DNA of 34,866 bases from a candidate division KSB1 bacterium (lineage in GTDB: Bacteria > Zhuqueibacterota > Zhuqueibacteria > Thermofontimicrobiales > Thermofontimicrobiaceae), in assembly GCA_034506395.1 (NCBI GenBank), contig JAPDPQ010000045.1, positions 1 to 34,866 on the forward strand, written 5' to 3'. The notes beneath the pieces were generated by a model. It saw nothing but the letters and a program-made list of their open reading frames with translations, had not been told where the DNA came from and ran no database searches. Positions 25,634-34,500 of the stretch are shown here, in pieces; positions within the stretch are counted from its first letter, which is position 1, and each line of letters opens with the position of its first letter. Position numbers and translations under genes: made by a program.

Positions 25634-27337
25634 ATGATGAACATCATTTATCCGCAAAGAGATGAATTTCTATCGTTGCTCAAGACCACGGCAGCTAACT
25701 CGCTCGATTTCATTGTCATCGTCACGGCCGCATTTACGCCACTGAAAGCTGATGATCTGAAAAAAATCCTTTATGAATGCGTACGGGTGCTAAAAAGCGG
25801 GGGGCTGCTTTTTGTCCAGGGTCGTCCAGAATATTTGCCTGAATTGGGTGTTCATCTCGACCAATATCTAAACTTCAAATATTGGATCGCTATCGAATCG
25901 ACGTTGCATCAAAGAAAGAGCGGTCTGCCGACGGTTCATGCTGCTGTATTATTGTTCACTAAGGGAAATGATCGATTTAATATCAAACGAACCCGCTTGC
26001 CGCATCAATATTGTCATTTTTGTCATCGCACGCTGAAAGACTGGGGTGGCAAAGCCCATCTCATGAATCCCGAGGGCTATGTCATCTCCGATGTGTGGCG
26101 AGATTTGCCAATCGCAGACAATTATTCCCAGCTTTCCAAGCCAGTTCTGGATACAATCTTGCGGATGCTGGACTTTGAGCCATCCGATCAAAACACCCCC
26201 AGACTATTTCAACAAAGCGACGAGCATTTGATGAAATGTGAGCTGAATGGAATTATTGGGCCCAAAGAAGGAATTCAGCGTGACAATGTCGTGGCTGATC
26301 CTGCTTTTCAATACAGCTTGCCTGGTATTTTAAGGCCAATTGAACCGTATAATGAAACAACTTTTAATGTCAGCAATGAACTGTTCGACGTGGTCCATTG
26401 TGGCGATGCTGTCGAAATTCTTAAACGTTACCCCGATAATTCAATTGATCTGGTTTTTGCCGATCCACCGTACAATTTAGACAAGCCTTATGGGATTTAT
26501 GATGATGAGCGAGAAAATAAGCGTTACATCGATTGGTGCAATTCCTGGCTATCCGAGTATGTAAGAATCTTAAAACCGACTGGCTCATTATTTGTCTTGA
26601 ACCTGCCCCGCTGGACCATGTACCACGCTCAATTTTTGAATCAGCGCCTCTATTTTCAAAATTGGATTGTATGGGAGGCTCTATCTGAGCCTCGTGGCAA
26701 GTTGATGCCTGCTCATTATGGCTTGTTGTTTTATACCAAACATCCGACTAGTTTCACTTTCAATTATGATGAGGTTAGCCAGCTTGATGTTCGTTATTAT
26801 TGCCTGCGATCATCCTGTATCAGAAAACGGAAGGCATTAGGAATTGATGATAAAGAGCCATTGACCGATTTCTGGTGGAACGTTCATCGGATAAAACATC
26901 GTCGCGATCGGGATTATCACCCGTGCCAGTTGCCCGAGGCTCTGCTGGAGCGAATCATTCGGCTGGCAACGAATCCTGGGGATATCGTGTTGGATGCGCT
27001 TTGCGGCACCGGGACCACTCCCATAACGGCTTTCAAATTGGGTCGGCGTTATGTGGCTATTGATATTGATCCAAATTATGTGCAAATAACCAAGCAAAAA
27101 CTGGCCGAAATTGAGCAAAATGGTTTCGTAAGACGGCCTAGCATCCGAAAACCCCAGCGGGAATATACCAAGAAAGAACTGCAATTAGAATTGCGCAAAC
27201 TGGCGGCTCATCTGGGACGGCTTCCAACGCCAGAAGATGTCAGAAAAATGAGCCAATATGATGTTCAACTATTTTTCGACATGTTTCCCTCATGGAATAA
27301 GGCGCTGAAAGCGGCACGTCTGGAGGTACAGGTTTGA
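25634..27337 (+). CDS. DNA methyltransferase (beta-class, DPPY) with an N-terminal inactive copy and a C-terminal HNH-associated repeat
   Basis: The active module spans about residues 245-500. It has motif IV DPPYN (277-281) before motif I LDALCGTGTT (453-462), the beta-class order, with the target-recognition part between. DPPY implies an N6-adenine or N4-cytosine enzyme. Residues 1 to about 190 mirror this module (NSLDFIVIVTAAF for NSIDLVFADPPYN; VLKSGGLLFV for ILKPTGSLFV; VHAAVLLFTK for AHYGLLFYTK). They lack both DPPY and motif I and carry a CHFC knuckle (127-130), so this half cannot catalyse. The last 55 residues (TKKELQLELRKLAAHLGRLPTPEDV ... SWNKALKAARL) resemble the HNH_repeat domain of homing-endonuclease-linked proteins. 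The gene overlaps the next by four bases, as a modification and restriction pair. No ribosome site precedes the ATG. Confidence 0.88.
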   Translation: MMNIIYPQRDEFLSLLKTTAANSLDFIVIVTAAFTPLKADDLKKILYECVRVLKSGGLLFVQGRPEYLPELGVHLDQYLNFKYWIAIESTLHQRKSGLPTVHAAVLLFTKGNDRFNIKRTRLPHQYCHFCHRTLKDWGGKAHLMNPEGYVISDVWRDLPIADNYSQLSKPVLDTILRMLDFEPSDQNTPRLFQQSDEHLMKCELNGIIGPKEGIQRDNVVADPAFQYSLPGILRPIEPYNETTFNVSNELFDVVHCGDAVEILKRYPDNSIDLVFADPPYNLDKPYGIYDDERENKRYIDWCNSWLSEYVRILKPTGSLFVLNLPRWTMYHAQFLNQRLYFQNWIVWEALSEPRGKLMPAHYGLLFYTKHPTSFTFNYDEVSQLDVRYYCLRSSCIRKRKALGIDDKEPLTDFWWNVHRIKHRRDRDYHPCQLPEALLERIIRLATNPGDIVLDALCGTGTTPITAFKLGRRYVAIDIDPNYVQITKQKLAEIEQNGFVRRPSIRKPQREYTKKELQLELRKLAAHLGRLPTPEDVRKMSQYDVQLFFDMFPSWNKALKAARLEVQV

Positions 27338-28278
27338 TCGAGGCGAGAAAAATATCATTTCAAGAAGCCTGGGATAGTTCAATCGTATTTTTTGTCGACG
27401 AAGAGCTCGAGCAGGAGATTGAATCGCAAGTCGAATCGTTATTGAAAACAGCACGGGATCAAAATTCATCCGAGTCCTCTCTCCCGAACATGGTCAATTT
27501 TCTGGTTCAACAAAATGATGGGCTGGATGTAATCCTGAAAGACCTGGAGCTATCACAGGAGAAGTTCATGCGCATCGTTTCACTGCTCAGAAAATTGGGC
27601 CGCATTCCAGGCGGATTTGATATTGAATGGGGCATGCAAAAAATAAAAAGGAAAATTCAGACAGATCCTGCTTTTGCCATCAAAATAGCGGAGCTTTTGC
27701 TAGACGGAAAAAGGGATGAAGAACTAAAAAATTACATTCCACGTTATTATCTTGACACATTGAATTATCGGGAAGCTCCAGTGGGTTCAGAAGCAAGTTT
27801 GAAAAAATTATACAAGCGACAACTGATCGGCACGTATGGCGCCAGGAAAGGCCATAAGGTAGAAGATCGAATTCAGCAGCAACTGATGAGCATTGAAGTC
27901 GCGCATGGCGTAGGCTATGCGAAGGGGCGGTCCCGAATAATCGAAACCGATATCGATTTTGCCATTCCGAATTTAGATGATCCCTGGGTGATCCTGATGA
28001 GTTCATTCCAGGAAACCACCAGCAGCGGACAATCCACGAAAGCGAGAGATATGCTTTCCGCTTATGAACGAGTGCTTCGCAATAATAGCCGCTATGGTGA
28101 AAAGCGAATATTTGTCAATTTTGTCGATGGCGGCGGCTGGCTCGCCCGAAAACGAGATTTCCAGCGTTTGGTTCAACAATGCGATTACTTCATCAACTTT
28201 CATTATCTGGATATGCTGGAGGCGATTGTGCTGAAGCATGTGCCGAGGAAATATTTTCAAAGAAACAAATGTCATTAA
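27334..28278 (+). CDS. Probable type II restriction endonuclease partner of the methyltransferase
   Basis: The 314-residue protein begins at a TTG that overlaps the methyltransferase stop (TTGA), with GGAGG (27322-27326) seven bases upstream, so expression is coupled. The N-terminal half is helical. The C-terminal half has a restriction-endonuclease-like layout: HKVEDRI (Glu177), IIETDIDFAIP (Asp206/Asp208), then ILMSSFQETTSSGQSTKARD (Glu227) and a strand FVNFVDGGGW. TSSGQ.TKA-type motifs occur in some type II restriction enzymes. A textbook E-x-K is not seen; Glu227 sits in QET, so the catalytic set is a guess. The position next to a DNA methyltransferase is the main support. The recognition sequence cannot be predicted. 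Confidence 0.72.
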   Translation: MIEARKISFQEAWDSSIVFFVDEELEQEIESQVESLLKTARDQNSSESSLPNMVNFLVQQNDGLDVILKDLELSQEKFMRIVSLLRKLGRIPGGFDIEWGMQKIKRKIQTDPAFAIKIAELLLDGKRDEELKNYIPRYYLDTLNYREAPVGSEASLKKLYKRQLIGTYGARKGHKVEDRIQQQLMSIEVAHGVGYAKGRSRIIETDIDFAIPNLDDPWVILMSSFQETTSSGQSTKARDMLSAYERVLRNNSRYGEKRIFVNFVDGGGWLARKRDFQRLVQQCDYFINFHYLDMLEAIVLKHVPRKYFQRNKCH

Positions 28279-28438
28279 AGACTAAAAATCGGTTTTCTAT
28301 TTATTGAAAAATGATTTGCTTTTTAGATTTATTCATTTTTTAATGCTAAAAATTTTAATTGCTTTTATTGAAATGTTTTTTCAATTTGTACGAAACGAAA
28401 CGTCAGACAAATGTGGCTTTGAGCATCAGTAAGAGAAT

Positions 28439-28786
28439 ATGAGATCGATTTATCGAGTACATAAAAAGAAAATGAAGGACTCTAAGCTTTTACAGCAAAT
28501 TCAGCAAAGCGTTCGCTCGATTATTCCCGATGCCGAAATCATACTCTACGGCTCTCGGGCTCGGGGTGAGGCGAGGGAAGATTCGGACTGGGATTTGTTA
28601 ATTTTGGTCGATCAGGATGTCGATGCTAATTTAACGAAGTTAGTGAGAGATCGTTTGTATGAGATCGAGTTGGCGACAGATCAAATCCTGAGCAGCATCA
28701 TTCGATCAAAAAAGGAGTGGAATTCTTCACAATATTCGATTTTGCCTTTTAAGCGCAGAGTAGAACAAGAAGGCGTGTTACTATGA
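28439..28786 (+). CDS. MNT-type nucleotidyltransferase, antitoxin of a HEPN/MNT pair
   Basis: This 115-residue minimal nucleotidyltransferase has GSRARGEAREDSDWDLLILV (38-57), that is GS at 38-39 and the metal-binding Asp50 and Asp52. Members of this family (MntA) pair with HEPN RNases and neutralise them, in studied cases by AMP-ylating the toxin. The stop overlaps the start of the HEPN gene by four bases (ATGA), the usual arrangement. The active-site Asp residues are intact. The start may instead be the ATG at 28472, which gives MKDSKLLQQI. The 160 bases upstream are strikingly AT-rich, in keeping with an acquired module. Confidence 0.88.
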   Translation: MRSIYRVHKKKMKDSKLLQQIQQSVRSIIPDAEIILYGSRARGEAREDSDWDLLILVDQDVDANLTKLVRDRLYEIELATDQILSSIIRSKKEWNSSQYSILPFKRRVEQEGVLL

Positions 28787-29175
28787 CCGAGGATTTCCGA
28801 AATGATCTCATTCGCTATCGTATCGAGCGGGCCAAAGAGACTTATGCTGAAGCGATTTTGCTGAAACAAGATAACCATTGGAACGCCTGTGCCAACCGGC
28901 TCTACTATGCCTGTTTTTATGCGGTATTGGCATTATTAGAAAAACACGGATTCTCATCCAGCAAGCACAGCGGCATCAAGTCTATTTTCAATCAAAATTT
29001 TGTGAAGACAGGAAAAATCAGCAAAGAACACGGCAAGCTGTTTAACAATTTGTTCGATATGCGGCATGAAGGCGATTATATTGACTTTGTCTATTTCACC
29101 GCCGAAGCCATCGAGCCGTTGATCCCAGCAGTGAATGAATTCATTAATACTGTAGCTAATTTGCTGGAACAATAA
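28783..29175 (+). CDS. HEPN domain protein, probable toxin of a HEPN/MNT pair
   Basis: The 130-residue all-helical protein shows typical HEPN features: an N-terminal helix RIERAKETYAEAILLKQ, ANRLYYACFYAVLALLEKHG (about 37-56), KHSGIKSIFNQNFVK and the C-terminal FDMRHEGDYIDF with Arg94-His95-Glu96-Gly97-Asp98-Tyr99. Many HEPN toxins use RX4-6H as the RNase site. Here the Arg is followed by DY in the last position, as in the PF05168-like branch, so RNase activity is uncertain. It is translationally coupled to the MNT antitoxin. The likely role is growth control or phage defence. Confidence 0.86.
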   Translation: MTEDFRNDLIRYRIERAKETYAEAILLKQDNHWNACANRLYYACFYAVLALLEKHGFSSSKHSGIKSIFNQNFVKTGKISKEHGKLFNNLFDMRHEGDYIDFVYFTAEAIEPLIPAVNEFINTVANLLEQ

Positions 29176-29199
29176 AAATTCACATGAGTGAGGTTAAAA

Positions 29200-29257
29200 A
29201 TCCGTTGGCTTTATCTATCCGTTGGGCAGATAAAATAAATTTGCTACTCCAACGGAT
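29200..29257. repeat. Nested inverted repeats after the HEPN gene
   Basis: ATCCGTTGG occurs at 29200-29208 and again at 29217-29225. Either copy can pair with CCAACGGAT at 29249-29257. A second stem, TTTATCT (29210-29216) with AGATAAA (29228-29234), encloses the second copy. Two exclusive folds are therefore possible, as in attenuators. It lies 25 bases after the HEPN stop and 15 bases before the next ATG. Confidence 0.6.
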
Positions 29258-29272
29258 GAATGAAACCAACTG

Positions 29273-30454
29273 ATGGCGAACTCAACATTCACAATCATGC
29301 CCAGACCCATCGAAATCGACATTCCTATCGAAGAAATCCAAGCCCGCAAGCGGCGGGTGGAGCAAACCAAACGCTTCGAGACGCCCGATCGGGTGCCTGT
29401 CATTCCTGCTATTGCCCATCGCTTTCTCATCCCCAAAGTCGGGGTGAAATTCAAAGACTATTACAGCGATCCCGAGACCATGCTGCGGACCCAGATTCTG
29501 GCCCAGAAATGGCTGATGGAGAACATCCGCACCGATGCCTATTCCATTACAGGCGCCTGGGTCGGTGCGTGGACCGATTTTCAGAACACCTTCGAGGCGG
29601 GCAGTCTCGGCTGCGAGGTGGTTTTTCCCGACGATGACATTCCCTGGGTTGGCAAGGGCTGGGTGCAGACCGATGCCGATCTCAAAAAACTGGAGCAGAT
29701 CGATTTTGTGCATACGGGATTGAACGCCAGGCAGATCGAATACCGCCGCGCCATGATAAACGTGGCCGAGAAATATCCCGTCCGCTTCCAGGGCGGACCG
29801 ATCTTCTATCCTGGCGAGAATCCCTCGCTCACCCATACGTCCGATGGACCGTTCGGCGTAGCGGGCGATCTCATGGGCCAGACCGAGCTGTTCACCGCAG
29901 TTTACGAGCGGCCCGAATTTGTCAAAGAGCTGCTCCGCATCGTCACCGACAAGCTGATTGAGTATCTCGATTTCTGCTGGGAAGAGGAGAAGCTGCCCGT
30001 GCCCAAAGATTTCGCCTGGACCGATGATCTGGCGGCTGGGCTCTCGGCAGAAGTTTATCGGGAGATCGTGTTGCCCTATGAAAAGAAACTCCGTTTCCAT
30101 TTCGATGGCTATCTCAGCTTTCACATGTGCGGCAAAACCGATCACCTGCTGGAGATCTTTCGGGACGAGCTGAAGATCAACGAGTATCAGGGCTTTGGCT
30201 ATGAGGTCGATCTGGATCGTATCGGCCAGATTATGGGCGGCAAGGTAGTGTTGATCGGCAATGTCAATCCCATGTTGATCCATTCGGGCACGCCCGAGCA
30301 GGTGCGAGAGGCGACGCGCAATGTAATCGAGAAACTGGCGCCGTATCGGGGGTTGATTGTTCAAGACGGCAATAACATTCCGCCTGGCTCGCCCATCGAA
30401 AATATCAATGCCATGATGGAAGCAGCGGAAATGTACGGACGATATGGGAGTTAA
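29273..30454 (+). CDS. Uroporphyrinogen decarboxylase (URO-D)-family protein, methyltransferase-like branch
   Basis: The 393-residue protein fits the URO-D superfamily TIM barrel that includes heme decarboxylases and the corrinoid/coenzyme M methyltransferases (MtaA/CmuA). Supporting features are RFETPDRVPV near 34-43, TSDGPFGVAGDLMG in the centre, FHMCGKTDHLLEIF (His and Cys as zinc ligands) and GNNIPPGSPIENINAMMEAAEMYG at the C-terminus. In zinc methyltransferases a further Cys is usual before the last motif; here that stretch is QDGNN. Its codon use is visibly more GC-rich than the AT-rich toxin-antitoxin genes before it. A role in one-carbon or corrinoid chemistry is possible but not shown. 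Its stop codon lies inside a dispersed repeat. The start could also be the ATG at 29297. Confidence 0.8.
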   Translation: MANSTFTIMPRPIEIDIPIEEIQARKRRVEQTKRFETPDRVPVIPAIAHRFLIPKVGVKFKDYYSDPETMLRTQILAQKWLMENIRTDAYSITGAWVGAWTDFQNTFEAGSLGCEVVFPDDDIPWVGKGWVQTDADLKKLEQIDFVHTGLNARQIEYRRAMINVAEKYPVRFQGGPIFYPGENPSLTHTSDGPFGVAGDLMGQTELFTAVYERPEFVKELLRIVTDKLIEYLDFCWEEEKLPVPKDFAWTDDLAAGLSAEVYREIVLPYEKKLRFHFDGYLSFHMCGKTDHLLEIFRDELKINEYQGFGYEVDLDRIGQIMGGKVVLIGNVNPMLIHSGTPEQVREATRNVIEKLAPYRGLIVQDGNNIPPGSPIENINAMMEAAEMYGRYGS

Positions 30455-30600
30455 GCCGTAAGGCTTTTAGCCATGGAGTAATGGATTGTTGGAGTGATGG
30501 AGTTCTGATTGGCTGGAATGATGGAATAGTGGAATAATGGAATGGAGTTAAGCCGTAAGGCTTTTATTTCGTCAGGGTAAAAGGCTGACGCCTTAATTCC
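30447..30600. repeat. TTAAGCCGTAAGGCTT hairpin repeats and TGGAATAATGGAA array
   Basis: Direct copies of a unit containing TTAAGCCGTAAGGCTT lie at 30447-30469 and 30544-30566. An inverted relative (AAGGCTGACGCCTTAATTCC) lies at 30578-30600. Each unit is itself a small hairpin (AAGCC/GGCTT or AAGGC/GCCTT). Between them, 30475-30545 is built of TGGAGTGATGGAGT / TGGAATAATGGAA words. The first copy supplies the stop codon of the URO-D gene. Confidence 0.8.
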
Positions 30601-30634
30601 CTTCCATAACTTTTAACTTTTGGAGGACAATGCT

Positions 30635-30811
30635 ATGAGAATGAATGCTCCCAAAGTCATAACTTGGTTGATTGCTGTCGCTATCGGTGTGGTAGGAATC
30701 TTGCTAAGGGTAGATGTGTTGAGGATTGCACAGCTTAAGCCGTATGAGTTTTGGGTCCTTGCTGTGGGGTTTGTCGTGCTGGCATTAGCCAATCTTTTCA
30801 AAAAGCTGTAA
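30635..30811 (+). CDS. Small two-helix membrane protein, function unknown
   Basis: The 58-residue protein consists almost wholly of two hydrophobic helices: VITWLIAVAIGVVGILL (about 8-24) and FWVLAVGFVVLALANLF (about 39-55). A short loop joins them and the protein ends in KKL. The ATG at 30635 is preferred because GGAGG (30622-30626) lies eight bases upstream. I recognise no family with certainty. The good ribosome site and the clean two-helix layout support a real gene. It stands alone between repeat elements. Confidence 0.72.
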   Translation: MRMNAPKVITWLIAVAIGVVGILLRVDVLRIAQLKPYEFWVLAVGFVVLALANLFKKL

Positions 30812-30832
30812 AGCGTACCTGCTTGTCCATGA

Positions 30833-30863
30833 CCCTTGCGAGGGTTATAAACCTTCGCAAGGG
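30833..30863. repeat. Strong hairpin of the AACCTTCGCAAGGG type
   Basis: CCCTTGCGAGGGTT (30833-30846) pairs with AACCTTCGCAAGGG (30850-30863) with one G-T mismatch and a three-base loop. It follows the small membrane protein by 21 bases and could end its transcript, but it has no T-run. The motif looks like a dispersed intergenic palindrome. Confidence 0.65.
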
Positions 30864-30967
30864 TTATAGGACTCGGGTTGACTCATGAGGCTGGGGTAAA
30901 AGTTCGCTCTACCAAACTCACTTAACTGACTCAACATACTTAACCACTCAACTAAACCCAGAACACC

Positions 30968-31342
30968 ATGACCCAATTCCACCGAACAGCGCTTTCCATC
31001 CTGATCATCACGCCCATCGGCTTTGCCAGTAAATTTTACCGCGGACCATCTGCTGCTTGGGTGAACGATTCGCTGGCCGGGATGTTCTATGTCATTTTCT
31101 GGTGCCTGGTCGTATTTTTATTCTTTCCAGATAGCAAACCCTGGAAAATTGCAGCGGTGGTACTGGCGATCACCTGCTTGTTAGAATTCCTGCAGCTCTG
31201 GCATCCCCCTTTTCTCGAATGGGTGCGAAGCTCTTTCATTGGCGCTACGATTTTGGGCACCTCCTTTGTCTGGTCCGATTTTCCGTACTATTTTCTGGGT
31301 AGCGCCGTTGGTTGGTTGTGGTTACGATGGATTAAGAGCTAA
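30968..31342 (+). CDS. DUF2809 family membrane protein
   Basis: The 124-residue protein has four hydrophobic segments (about 8-22, 40-54, 61-77 and 104-120). The spaced DUF2809 signature includes GFASKFYRGP near 18-27, WVNDSLAGMFYVIFWCL, LLEFLQLWHPPFLEWVRSSFIGATILGTSFVWSDFPYYFLGSAVG. The glutamate-leucine-Q pair (LEFLQL) and the Asp-Tyr pair are conserved features of this family, whose function is unknown. The start is preceded by a low-complexity CTCAACT/ACTTAAC stretch (about 30916-30957) and no Shine-Dalgarno site, as for the first genes of the window. Confidence 0.82.
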   Translation: MTQFHRTALSILIITPIGFASKFYRGPSAAWVNDSLAGMFYVIFWCLVVFLFFPDSKPWKIAAVVLAITCLLEFLQLWHPPFLEWVRSSFIGATILGTSFVWSDFPYYFLGSAVGWLWLRWIKS

Positions 31343-31408
31343 GACAAGTTAGCAATAGGAGGGAGTTAAGTTGAGAGCTAAGCAGGGAGCCAAGAAGGAA
31401 GTAAAAAT

Positions 31409-31509
31409 GGAGTTAAGCTGTCAGGCTTTTAAAAGGCTAATGCCTTAATTCCTTCGAGGGAGTTAAGCCGTTAGGCTTTTATCACAGGAATTCAGCCGTC
31501 AGGCTTTTA
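31409..31509. repeat. Cluster of TTAAGCCG(T/A)NAGGCTT hairpin repeats
   Basis: Three direct copies (31409-31431, 31459-31481 and 31487-31509) and one inverted copy (about 31430-31452, AAAAGGCTAATGCCTTAATT) belong to the family seen at 30447-30600. The last copy ends four bases before the ribosome site of the NACHT gene. Confidence 0.8.
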
Positions 31510-31526
31510 TCCAAAGGAGATGAACA

Positions 31527-34500
31527 ATGATCGACATAGCCACTATCGCTGCCTCGGTAATCGGTGAAGTCGGCTTGAAAGAATTGCTTCGATTTTTAAA
31601 TGGCAACAAGAAAGCGCTTCAAAAAGCTTATGAAAAGGCATTCCAGAATACTGTCGATTGGTACGAGAAAGAATATCCCAATAAAAGCGGCAGCAAGGAC
31701 AATCGCTTCTTCCACTATCGGGCCACCGAGAACGAGCTGGCAAAACTGCTCTTTCTAAAGCCAGAACCAGATTTGTCGCTGATCTCCCGCATCGAGCTTA
31801 GACGTGGCGAATCGGTTCAACCCAGGGAGGTGCTGGCATTTGTCAATCATTTGAGAGAGGAACTGAGCCAGATTCGTGAGTGCGAGGCTGTGCTGGTGGA
31901 ACGGGAAAAGTTTCTCATTCTTACTGGGATTAAAAGCGACACGGCAGATATCCGGGATGGCATCAAAGAGTTGGTCAATCTGAAAAAGAGAGAAATGGGA
32001 TTGGAAGAAAAACTATCTGCCCAAAAGATCGTGCCCGATCCCACTCCCATCGATTGGCACGAACTGGAAAAGATGTTCCGCGATGTCTATCGGCTGGATC
32101 GATTGGACTACGGCCACCTGGGCACGACCCGCGATCGGCTGGAACATAAGTTGGAGTTGCAAAAAGTCTATGTTGCTTTGAACGTGAAAGATCGCACGTT
32201 CGATCGGATTGTGCAGGCGGCCAAGGTGAAAAAGTTATCCATTCAGCAGCAGAAAAATTTGCCGTTGTTGTTTCAGCGATTTGACGAATTGCTCCATCTT
32301 GAGCATGAAAAAGATCAGCGAATTGCTATTCTGGAAGAAGAAACCGACGAAGAGACGTCTCATACAATCGCCAAAAAAATCCTCGAAGAATGCAGATCGT
32401 CGAACCTCAGGCAGGCAGAGGTTATCATCAAAGAAATCATGTCGGGATTGCGTTTGGAGCGGGAACAGGTTTATCCTATTCTTTGGCAGTTGAGCAGTTG
32501 GGCGATCGTCCCTCGGCCGCTCGAAAGCATCCCGGCAAAAGCGCAATTTCATCTATTCATCGGCGATGCCGGTGCGGGGAAATCCACTGCTTGCCGTTAT
32601 CTGGCCCTGCAATGTTTTGAAGCGCTCCGGGGGCGTGAACAGACCAGGTCTCCTGAAGAAACCTGGGTTGTGAAAGAGAAACCGCTGCCCATCTATCTGC
32701 GGCTGGAAGATTTCGGCAAGCTCATTGCAGAATATGGTGATGCAAGCTGCTGCCTGTTCGAATGCGCCGCACGGTTCTGGCAGCGATCCGACAAAACCCA
32801 ATTATTCTCGGCCGGGCAACTTCTTTATGCGTTGCAGCATCAGCCAGTCTGGCTGTTCCTCGATGGGCTGGATGAAATTTCCAATGCAGAAAATCGCCTG
32901 AAATTGGCTGAGGCAGCGCGAGACATCGTCTCGTCGAACCAATTTCCCCAATTGCAGATTACGCTCACCAGTCGGCCAGCAGCTATTACCGATGAATTGC
33001 TCAACACGCTGGGCATCCCGTATTTCATCATTTTAAATTTGGAACAGAATCAGATCGAGGATTTTGCCTATCGCTATTTTGCCGCCAATTTGCTGGATGA
33101 AACCGAAGAACGGGTGAGGCAGCAGGCACAGGAGCTGATCGATGCGCTGGAAGAAGTTCCAGCAGCCCGAAGGCTTGCCACCAATCCGCTGCTGCTGACG
33201 GTGATTGCCGTACTGCATTACAAAGAGGGCAAGCTGCCCCACTATCGCGCTGAATTGTATGAGAAATGTATCGAGCAATTGATGGCGCAAAAAGCGGCCA
33301 CACCGGGCAAGCTGGAGACCGGCAAAATTTCGTTCCAGTATCCACGCGGCGCCAGCAAGCCGATTATCGACTGGAACCACAACCAGATCATCGATATGCT
33401 GCGCGATCTGGCGTTTCATGCCCATCAGCGAACCGAAGATGAAGTGTTTTTAAACCCAGACCTGATGCTCCAGCGTTTGCGCCAGAGCGATCTCATTCCA
33501 CCAGAAAAAAAATCCTCCAGTGAACTGGAAGAGGCGGCGAAATTTTTTCTCGATGAGTGCGATCGGCTCATCGGGTTGCTTGCGTTTCGTGGGGGACATT
33601 ATATGTTTATCCATCGCACCTTTCAGGAGTATTTGGCTGCCCATTGGCTCAGCCTCCAGAAAGAGGCGGTGCAACGGCAGCATTTGTTCGCCATGCTGGA
33701 AAACGCCCCGCATTGGCGCGAGGTGATCCGGCTGTTTTTCAATCGGCTCGGCAAATCCAACCCGACGTTCGGCGAAGAACTGTTAGAACAATTGGGCAAT
33801 CGGGCGATAGAGCAGAAGGATGTTTTACTGCTCAAATTAGCTGCCGAATGCCTCAGCGATTTCGAGGAGTATCAGCGCCGCTATCGGCTGCACGATAGCA
33901 TCAAAGTGAAGCTGGTCAACTTGCGAGACCGATCGCACCGCAAGCCCCAGCTCTTTCTCGCCTGCGGCGACGCACTGGGAATGATGAACGAGCCCTTTAT
34001 CGATCCGCTGGATCCGCCCATGGTATTGTTGAAGCCTGAAAAGCCATTTTTGATGGGCAGCAATGAAAATGATAATGAGAAGCCAATCCACCCAGTGCAA
34101 CTCTCGCCTTATTGGATCGGCAAATATCCCGTGACCAACAAAGAGTTTGCTGAATTCATCAAAGGAGGCGGATATAAAGATGAGAAGTATTGGTTTGTCG
34201 AAGACTCCGCTTGCGGAGATGATGAAAGCAATTTCAAGTTTGATGGCAGAGAGTTTTTGAAAGAGCTGAAAGAAAAATTACCCCGCTATTGGCTGGATGA
34301 AAAATTTGGCCGAAGCCGTCCCTTAGCGCCCGTGGTGGGGGTCAGTTGGTACGAAGCCATGGCGTATTGTATGTGGCTAAGTGAGAAGAACCCAGGCAAA
34401 AAATTTCGACTGCCCACCGAAGCCGAATGGGAGTTTGCGGCGCGGAGGTTTACCAATAGAGAATATCCCTGGGGCAATGAGTGGCCCAATCCGAAATTGG

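Noticed and set aside
29282..30364. Long antisense open frame (360 codons) opposite the URO-D gene
   Set aside because: The + strand frame has clear family motifs. The antisense frame is a by-product of its GC-rich codon use and shows no domain.
31409..31509. Possible CRISPR array
   Set aside because: The repeats are short, diverged, irregularly spaced and occur in both orientations; there are no uniform spacers and no cas genes.
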